Source: Takakia lepidozioides
Lineage: Eukaryota; Streptophyta; Takakiopsida; Takakiales; Takakiaceae
DNA: 64,000 nt
NCBI GenBank assembly: GCA_030704615.1
Contig: CM060733.1
Span: 59,892,001 to 59,956,000, forward strand
Direction: 5' to 3'
Part shown: piece after piece, positions 58,471-64,000 of the stretch
Layout of the letters: every line of letters starts with the position of its first letter
Position numbering within the stretch: position 1 is the first letter of the stretch
Position numbers and translations under genes: made by a program
Notes under the pieces: model-generated
Databases searched by the model: none
The model's input: the letters and a program-made list of their open reading frames with translations, nothing else
Told to the model about the DNA's origin: nothing

Positions 58471-58911
58471 CGGGGACAAATTTTGTGATGGCTCATGGAG
58501 TATTGAGAAGGTGAGATTCATTGGGATACTGGCTCTATTTTTTTGTGTTTGGTGACATTTCTATATTCTCTTGTTGCTGTCACACCTTTCCACGCTATAG
58601 AAGTATACTACTAAGTTAGACTGCTTCTGTATTCAACCATGGACCAACTTCAAGAACCTGTGAAAAAGGGACACAAATTAATGACAAGTATGTTTTCATG
58701 AACCAATCAATGAGTTCATCAGCTTTGTGTTACACTGATACGATGGTGTGACAAGTTTGCAGGAATTCCAGAATAATTTTGTTTCCAGGGGAGTCGGCAG
58801 GTCAATTGGTTCAACACCAAGGCGCGGTTGTGTGTTGTAGTGCACTGGGCATCAGGTGCCATTGAGAATGGAGATTAGGTGTGAATATTCTTGAAGTTGT
58901 GTTTTGGCTAC

Positions 58912-59220
58912 ACTTGGCGGTGAGTCAAGTGAACCAAATAGCGTTAAGATAGACTTCTACTAGGAGTTGTAGACCAGAGTTTTTCATATCATTGGAAGAT
59001 GTGCAGGCACTCTGAGTATCAGATTCCTTGTGTGTGTCGACGTTGGCTTCTCTGCAGTGATTTCCGTGATCACTTTTGATTTTTTGTGATTTACCATTCG
59101 GAAATTAAAAACCAACAGTCGGTAGCTCAGTTGGCTAAGTGCACTAAGTGCGACCGAGGCGATTCTGGGGTCGAATCTTGCTACTGACGGGTGTGGCATA
59201 CTCTTCTCCCCGGGTCCTGG
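58912..59220 (+). repeat. right arm of the inverted repeat, with SINE-like segment
   Basis: Complement of 52,196-52,503. The shared outer sequence ends near CCCCTTCCTATGCCTC. Beyond that the two sides differ. It is located about 440 bases after the stop of the NTPase-nuclease gene. Confidence 0.88.
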
Positions 59221-59345
59221 TCCCCTTCCTATGCCTCGCTGTGCGGGTTACTGTGAAAGAGGTTATTTTCTCCTCTCACTGTTAAGGGGCCTGATCTGTG
59301 AGCTGTCTCCCCAAGGTGTTCCCCTTTTTTTTAGAAAACAACAAT
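59118..59345 (+). repeat. tRNA-derived SINE
   Basis: GTCGGTAGCTCAGTTGGCTAA holds a good box A (59,123-59,139) and GGGGTCGAATCTTG a box B (59,168-59,181). A pyrimidine-rich body with TCTCCTCTCAC and a T8 run follows, and then an A-rich AATAAAGTAAAATAAAAT tail. The body is not conserved in the left-arm copy beyond about 45 bases after the tRNA part. Confidence 0.7.
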
Positions 59346-61540
59346 AAAGTAAAATAAAATAAAAGAATAAATGCAAATACGTGAAGAATACAAATATATG
59401 AAGAGGTACAAATACATGAAGAAATCAAAAGTGCTTTTTATTTCGGAACAAAGGGAGTAAAAGATGAAAACCATTATTTAGAGGTCACCTTATTTGTGTC
59501 ACTATGCACTAGTAATGTACAAGTCAAAAAAATTAATGTAAGACATTGATATATAGTGACCTACAAAGTTGCACAAATTGTTGGGGTGATTTTTACATTT
59601 TGGAGCTGGGCTGCATGCAGGGGCGGGCTGCCCTTCAATTTTCTTAGAGCCCAACTAAACCGGCAAATCGCAGATCTCATAAGGGGGCACCGCCACCTCG
59701 TGCATGTCAGGAAATGGGCCCTCCACTTGCTGACTGGGGAACCATTCGTTCGCCCTTTCCATCAATTTGGTTGATCCCAAACTCGTCCACGACCTCTTAG
59801 ATGGTATGTAGAACAGCAAGGGTTGACCCGCCATCATCCCATCGTCTGCAATGTTAATAACTCCAGAGCGCACTGAGATAAGCCACATCATCACACACTT
59901 CGTTCCACGTGCCCGGTAATCCATAAAAAAAATAGTGATACGAACATTTATCGGTCTCCATTTTTTTCGATCAACGTTGCTCTTAATTCGATAAAGACCC
60001 CTGGACACGTTATGTGGCCTTCTCTGTGCCATATTCCTTTTCAACCATTGGGACCCGTTCATCCCACGAAATTCATATTCATTCACTCGATTATCCCTCG
60101 GCACATGAAAATGCAGTGTTGTTTTTAGGTGCCACAAAGCCCGGCCCCAAAGGTAAGGCATGCGCACCGAGCTAGAAAATATGACTAGAAGGGGACTTAT
60201 ACCTTACGGTTTACGGATCGAGGGTGGTGGCCGGGGCTGAGGCGCGGCGTGGGGGGGATGGGGGGGGGGGCGTGGTGGCCGGGGCTGAGGTGCATCAGAG
60301 CGGTGGCGTGGGGGGGGGAGGAGGGTGGGTGGTGGCTGGGGCTGAGGCGCGGCGTGGGGGGGATGGGGGGGGGGGGGGGGGTGGTGGGCGGGGCTGAGGT
60401 GCATCGGAGCGGTGGCGTGGTGGGGGGGCTGAGGGCTGGGGCTGAGGGGCGGCAAAATGGCGGCGTGGGGGGTTGGCTGGGGCTGAGGCGCGGCGGAGTG
60501 GTGGAGTGGGGGGGAAGGCGGGGGTAAGGTGCGGCAGAGCAGTGATGGCTGGGGCCGAGGCGCGGCAAAGAGGTGGTGTGCGGGGGGGTGGGCGGTGTCT
60601 GGGGCTAAGGCGGGTTCACATAAAGTGTCAAAACAAGTGTAGCAGTACAACGCGGATGCACCGGTTGCAAGATAAACACAATCCGGGCAAATAAGTTTTA
60701 GGGGGGCCAGTTATGCACCCCTGGAAAAATTTCAGATCCTGTGAATCAAACCTGAAAGGAGAGATCCTGAGAGACAGAAAACTAGAATAGAAGTATGCGA
60801 GGTGTCCTGAAATGCAACTGCAAACCTATGCAAGAGGCAAATGTGCGTATGAGAACTATTTCACTGGATGCATAGGAGAATAGAACCCTATCTCTGTTTC
60901 GCAAGAGAATGGACACACTAGGAACAACTTAGATGCAGATCTCACATGCACTACTCGAGAGGGAGTTTATGGCATGCCGTATAGACACAGAGCTCATAAC
61001 AATGCAATGATCTAAAGCAGGGGATACAAACACATCTAAAACTCCACAACTTCAAAGGGTGAGACCACGAGGCAAGATCATGCAAAGTAGTGAAGCCAAA
61101 TCTTTGGGGGCTGCTATTTCATGAGCCATGAGCAGAGTCGTAAGTGTCAAAAAAAACATGAGCAGGACTATTTTCCGGAAATGAGTGTCCGCGGGAATAG
61201 GGTTTAGGGTGTCACGGTCATAGGGGGAGAAGGACCTCCCGATGAAGGAGGTTCGGCAATGTTTTTTAAAATTACATATTGAAAGGCAATGTTTCACGAA
61301 TGGTAGGGTGGTACTGATCTGTACAATGGGGGCCCATTTCAGCCTATCAGTCACTTGCAAAATCCACCCACACTCCCAATCCCAAACGAAATGAGGAATG
61401 ACGCATTTTGGGAACGATGGATACAGAATAGAACAAAAAGAGGGCACAATGGGGTTTTTATTGATCCACATGAATTGCATTTGAAGCACGTCTACTATGC
61501 TGATTGTGCAAACAAATCTTTAGCCCTGTGCCTTCTGAAT
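59346..61540. other. mixed non-coding region with GC-rich minisatellite
   Basis: 59,346-59,640 is AT-rich and featureless. A minus-strand frame of 170 codons at 59,655-60,167 has protein-like composition (VNEYEFRGMNGSQWLKRN; DDGMMAGQPLLFY) but no family I can name. 60,230-60,620 is a G-rich minisatellite of GGGGCTGAGGCGCGGCG-type units. 60,700-61,540 shows no gene, apart from a TAGGGTTTAGGGTG word at about 61,200. Confidence 0.4.
60230..60620. repeat. G-rich minisatellite
   Basis: Irregular tandem units of about 30-60 bp built on GGGGCTGAGGYGCRKCG with long G runs. Proline-rich frames on the opposite strand are by-products of this composition. Confidence 0.85.
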
Positions 61541-61545
61541 ACAAG

Positions 61546-62281
61546 TCACGTTGTCAATGGGACTTCGACTGCTCTGAGAACTAGCTCATGAGTCTTCGGG
61601 CTCCTCCAGGTAAATTGGATTGCAGCCGTTGTACCGCCCCTGTTGATGTTCACCACAATGTCCTGCCCTTCAATCATACCACCATCGAATATGGAAAGCT
61701 TCACGTTTTTGCCGTCCACACCAATGCGAATGTCCCCATACAATGGAGAAGATGAGCGCACTCCTTCAGGAGTATGTCTCTCCGATGGAGTCCACCCACG
61801 TCCACTGGCAGCAGTTCCACCGCAACAGCATAGCAGTGCGCATTCTTCTGCATGGGTGCCCGTCGTAGTTGGGAAAATCGGAATCAAGGATGCGCAGGAG
61901 CCACGGACTCCTCAGACCAAGATCGTCACCCCCGCTCGAAGGCGTACTGGCCTGGGAGATACTCAAAAGCGGACAATGTTTCCACATTCGAACCAGTATC
62001 TTCTGTGTAATCTGTGTACCAGATAACGATGTCTCCCAATGTGGCCGAATACATTGCATAATCGATGCCTCCATAAGGGCAGTCGTCCCGGTTCCGGAAG
62101 CACGGCATCCTTGCAAAGGAGGACCTGAGGACGTCTTTGATGCCGATGACAATGACCTTGCGGACAGCAACGAAGCCCTTAGATTTTCGAAATGATGAGA
62201 AGCGGAAGAGCAGTGCGGGCTCCAATAATGGACCATCTGGGTCACAAGTACCCACCAATCATCGTGTAACGTGTTCAACAA
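61546..62281 (-). pseudogene. unrecognised WNCCQWT-family protein, copy A (frameshifted)
   Basis: The family is not recognised. It is a clear paralogue of copy B at 62.58-63.24 kb. Blocks in order are MPCFRNRDDCPYGGIDYAM, FEYLPGQYAFERG, LRWNCCQWTWVD, YGDIRIGVDGKNVKLSIFD, DGGMIEGQDIVV and ELVLRAVEVP. They lie in three different frames on the minus strand (starting near 62,258, 62,281 and 61,887), so at least two frameshifts are present. The repeated YGDIR and DGGMI-x-G-x-DIVV blocks and the short beta-like segments suggest a mainly beta fold. No catalytic signature is seen. It is oriented head-to-head with copy B. Confidence 0.55.
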
Positions 62282-62580
62282 GCCAGTGGTGGATGAACCG
62301 ATACCTCTTTCTCATCCACGGGGTATAGTTTGAAATCTGCCACCGAAGTCCATCCCCCGGATGGAAATTTGGCGCCGCATTTACATCGAAGGGGGGATGG
62401 ACTTCGTCGTCTCGAGTGGCTATAGGCCCACCTGGCACTTACTGCCCATAGTTTGCATGGCAGGGAAGGAAACCGAAACGGCTACATTCATGGATGAGCC
62501 AATCTTCATCCGTGCAGGTTCCTGTCGGGGGAAATTTAAATGTGCCCTGGAGTGTTTGTGAGGAATTGCAGCGTTTGCTT
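62282..62580. promoter_or_regulatory. divergent intergenic region between the paired genes
   Basis: About 300 bases separate the two divergent WNCCQWT-family copies, so any promoters for both must lie here or in upstream exons. It contains a GGCGCCGCATTTACATCG word at about 62,370, related to the palindromes of the 63.65-64.0 kb array. No core promoter element stands out. Confidence 0.3.
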
Positions 62581-62582
62581 GA

Positions 62583-63242
62583 ATTTCTTCCAGCCACCGC
62601 GCTGCTACCTCCTCCATCCGGGAGCTGCTGTCATTGAGCGTACTGCGCTACTCTTTTTCAGGGATGCCGTGCCGCCGAAATCCTGCTGACTGCCCTTATC
62701 ATGGCCACGATTATGCTATGTTCAAACCAGAATCAGGAGGCATCATTGTCTGGCTTTCACTTTTCACAGACGCATCTGGAATCAAGCGGGAGTCTTTGCG
62801 CACAATGGAGTATCTGGAGGGCTATTACCGCTTTGAGCGAGGTGAGGGCGAGGGTCAATGCGGTCCGTGGGTCCTGAAAATTGTTGACCTCAATATACCA
62901 AGGTGGAATGGGATGCCGGACAGATCACGCACGGCCTCACTTTGGTGCTGGAACTGCTGCCAGTGGACCAGGGAGGACGGCACCGGGGAAAACTATATTC
63001 GTGGAGTTCACTCCGCTTTTCCAGTGTATGGAGACATTCGGCTGAGTTGCGAAGACGAATCGCACGGGCACAAGAGGCCCACAGTGACCTTGTCAATGTA
63101 TGATGGTGGTATGATTGATGGGCATGACATTGTCGTCAGCTCCACCAAGGGCACCAGATCGACCGCATTGCAGTTTACCTCGAGATGCCGCATCAGTAAT
63201 GAGCTTGTTTTGAGGGCTATCGAAGTTCCGTCGACTTGGTGA
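62583..63242 (+). CDS. unrecognised WNCCQWT-family protein, copy B
   Basis: The product is not recognised. The frame is open from about 62,583 to the stop at 63,240. There is no early ATG (the first is at GMPC, about 62,664), so an upstream exon is likely. Conserved blocks shared with copy A are MPCRRNPADCPYHGHDYAMF, IIVWLSLF, TMEYLEGYYRFERGEGEG, RTASLWCWNCCQWTRED, FPVYGDIRLS, MYDGGMIDGHDIVV and SNELVLRAIEVPSTW. About 200 residues, soluble, with no signal peptide or membrane segment visible in this part. The pair's selective conservation of Cys, Trp and Gly blocks suggests a real protein family, probably lineage-specific or transposon-borne. Confidence 0.6.
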   Translation: MSSSHRAATSSIRELLSLSVLRYSFSGMPCRRNPADCPYHGHDYAMFKPESGGIIVWLSLFTDASGIKRESLRTMEYLEGYYRFERGEGEGQCGPWVLKIVDLNIPRWNGMPDRSRTASLWCWNCCQWTREDGTGENYIRGVHSAFPVYGDIRLSCEDESHGHKRPTVTLSMYDGGMIDGHDIVVSSTKGTRSTALQFTSRCRISNELVLRAIEVPSTW

Positions 63243-63640
63243 CACCCATGTAGAAGGAGGAAGGGCTTAGATTTGTCTGGAGTTGCTAAATGTGAGACAC
63301 CGTGTTCGATCAATAAAACAACCCATCGTACCTCACTTCTGTGTGTTTGTGTTTCATCGTGTTCAAGAACTGCCGTAATTGGCCCACTGTTTACAATTAG
63401 AGGTCTCATTTCTACAATGTGTCTGTCCATATGAATATACCAGAGTCAGCGATATCACAATCCTGAGGTGAAGAAAATCCATGTATGAGTTGTAGGAAAC
63501 ATGTACACGCCGAAGCTCGGAAATTCGGCACTGCATTCCATTTTCTCCATGAAGCGATTTCTGGCAGCTCCCTTTCCTCCGTTGTCGTCGTAACGGAAAT
63601 GCTATACAACATTTCATTTCCTGACATGGCATTACCATAC
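63243..63640. other. downstream spacer, no gene
   Basis: About 400 bases after copy B with AATAAAAC near 63,310 as a possible polyadenylation region. No coding domain seen. Confidence 0.4.
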
Positions 63641-63644
63641 TTCG

Positions 63645-64000
63645 AATTTGAAATGCGGCGCCGCATTTCCATATTCGACCTTGAACTATCCAAGCATGTC
63701 CAGTCGCTAATGCTTGTCCATGTCCATACTTGAAATGCGGCACCGCATTTCCATGTCCGTCATCGAAATTTCACACCGGACAATGAAATGCGGCACAGCA
63801 TTTCCGGAGAGCACAATGGAATGCGGTGCCGCATTTCCGTCGAAGGGTCTGGAATTGGACAAACAACGATGGAAGTTCTGGAAATGCGGCACCGCATTTC
63901 CATGTCTGTCATCAAAATATCGAATCGGACAATGGAATGCGGTGCCGCATTTCCATCAAAGGGTCTGGAATTGGGCAAACAACGATGTCCCTTTTGGAAA
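63645..64000. repeat. array of GGAAATGCGGC half-site palindromes
   Basis: Six palindromes made of GGAAATGCGGC and its complement lie at about 63,650, 63,732, 63,785, 63,818, 63,880 and 63,933, with an A/G or A/C pair at the centre. The spacers are themselves duplicated: TCGAAGGGTCTGGAATTGG occurs near 63,840 and 63,957, and CCATGTCYGTCATC near 63,750 and 63,900, giving a higher-order period of about 150 bp. The array runs off the window edge. Confidence 0.88.

Larger units (their letters stand above)
52196..59220. mobile_element. putative inverted-repeat element carrying a Crinkler-type gene
   Basis: Segments at about 52,196-52,503 and 58,912-59,220 are reverse complements over about 300 bases, in outward-facing positions around the NTPase-nuclease gene. 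The inner boundary is sharp: CCGCCAAGTG on the left meets CACTTGGCGG on the right, and the flanks then differ. Each outer end contains a SINE-like tRNA-derived segment. No target duplication was found, so the outer limits are uncertain. The arrangement fits a DNA transposon whose transposase could be the NTPase-nuclease protein. It also fits two copies of an unrelated repeat inserted in opposite orientation. Confidence 0.55.

Noticed and set aside
59118-59190. A functional tRNA gene
   Set aside because: Boxes A and B are good, but the T-stem and the acceptor stem in standard register do not pair properly, and an A-rich tail follows. It is a SINE head.
60197-60650. Proline-rich frames of about 120-150 codons on the minus strand
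   Set aside because: They are the complement of the G-rich minisatellite and present in several frames at once.

Overview
The window looks like nuclear DNA of an early-diverging streptophyte plant, for instance a charophyte such as Chara, a bryophyte or a lycophyte. The evidence is a plant-type ACT-domain-repeat (ACR9/10-like) gene with GT..AG introns, plant telomere-type motifs, tRNA-derived SINEs, a Penelope-like retroelement and several DNA-transposon superfamilies. The species cannot be fixed from the sequence alone. Only one gene (ACR-like, 17.6-20.3 kb) looks like ordinary host sequence. Most of the rest is transposons, their cargo and repeats. A 500-base N gap lies at 22,057-22,556.

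Layout. 1-5.0 kb: AT-rich sequence with no convincing gene. 5.05-13.71 kb: a complete Mutator-like element with 350-400 bp terminal inverted repeats and a perfect 9-bp target duplication. It holds a truncated transposase (+), an unidentified spliced gene (-) and a dense CAGTCTGCTG-type short repeat. 13.7-17.6 kb: intergenic. 17.6-20.3 kb: the ACR gene. 20.5-22.06 kb: unidentified exons (-) running into the gap. 23.65-24.8 kb: an array of CGCCGGCG-centred palindromes. 24.99-29.14 kb: a nine-exon gene that joins a ParB-like domain to a DNA methyltransferase. 31.0-34.5 kb: a second MULE-type transposase (-). 36.0-50.6 kb: a mosaic defined by three arrays of GCGACCGCC/GGCGGTCGC palindromes, holding a kinase-like pseudogene, three consecutive fold-back repeats, a RING-H2 gene and a hAT transposase. 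50.7-51.57 kb: a Penelope-like reverse-transcriptase remnant. 52.2-59.2 kb: a 7-kb unit bounded by about 300-bp inverted repeats that carries a Crinkler-type P-loop NTPase plus REase-fold nuclease gene, with a possible separate header exon. 61.5-63.25 kb: two divergent copies of an unrecognised protein family, followed by a palindrome array at 63.65-64.0 kb.

Two themes stand out. First, three unrelated palindrome arrays each lie next to a different gene set (ParB-methyltransferase; hAT, RING and kinase; the WNCCQWT family), which suggests each array may hold binding sites for its neighbour's product. Second, transposon coding frames are broken mostly by stop codons one transition away from Gln, Arg or Trp codons, as expected from deamination of methylated cytosine. 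The ACR gene and the ParB-methyltransferase gene are broken mostly by single-base indels, some in homopolymers, which could be assembly errors rather than true decay. The strongest candidates for an undescribed system are the spliced ParB-methyltransferase with its palindrome array and the inverted-repeat-bounded Crinkler-type unit.
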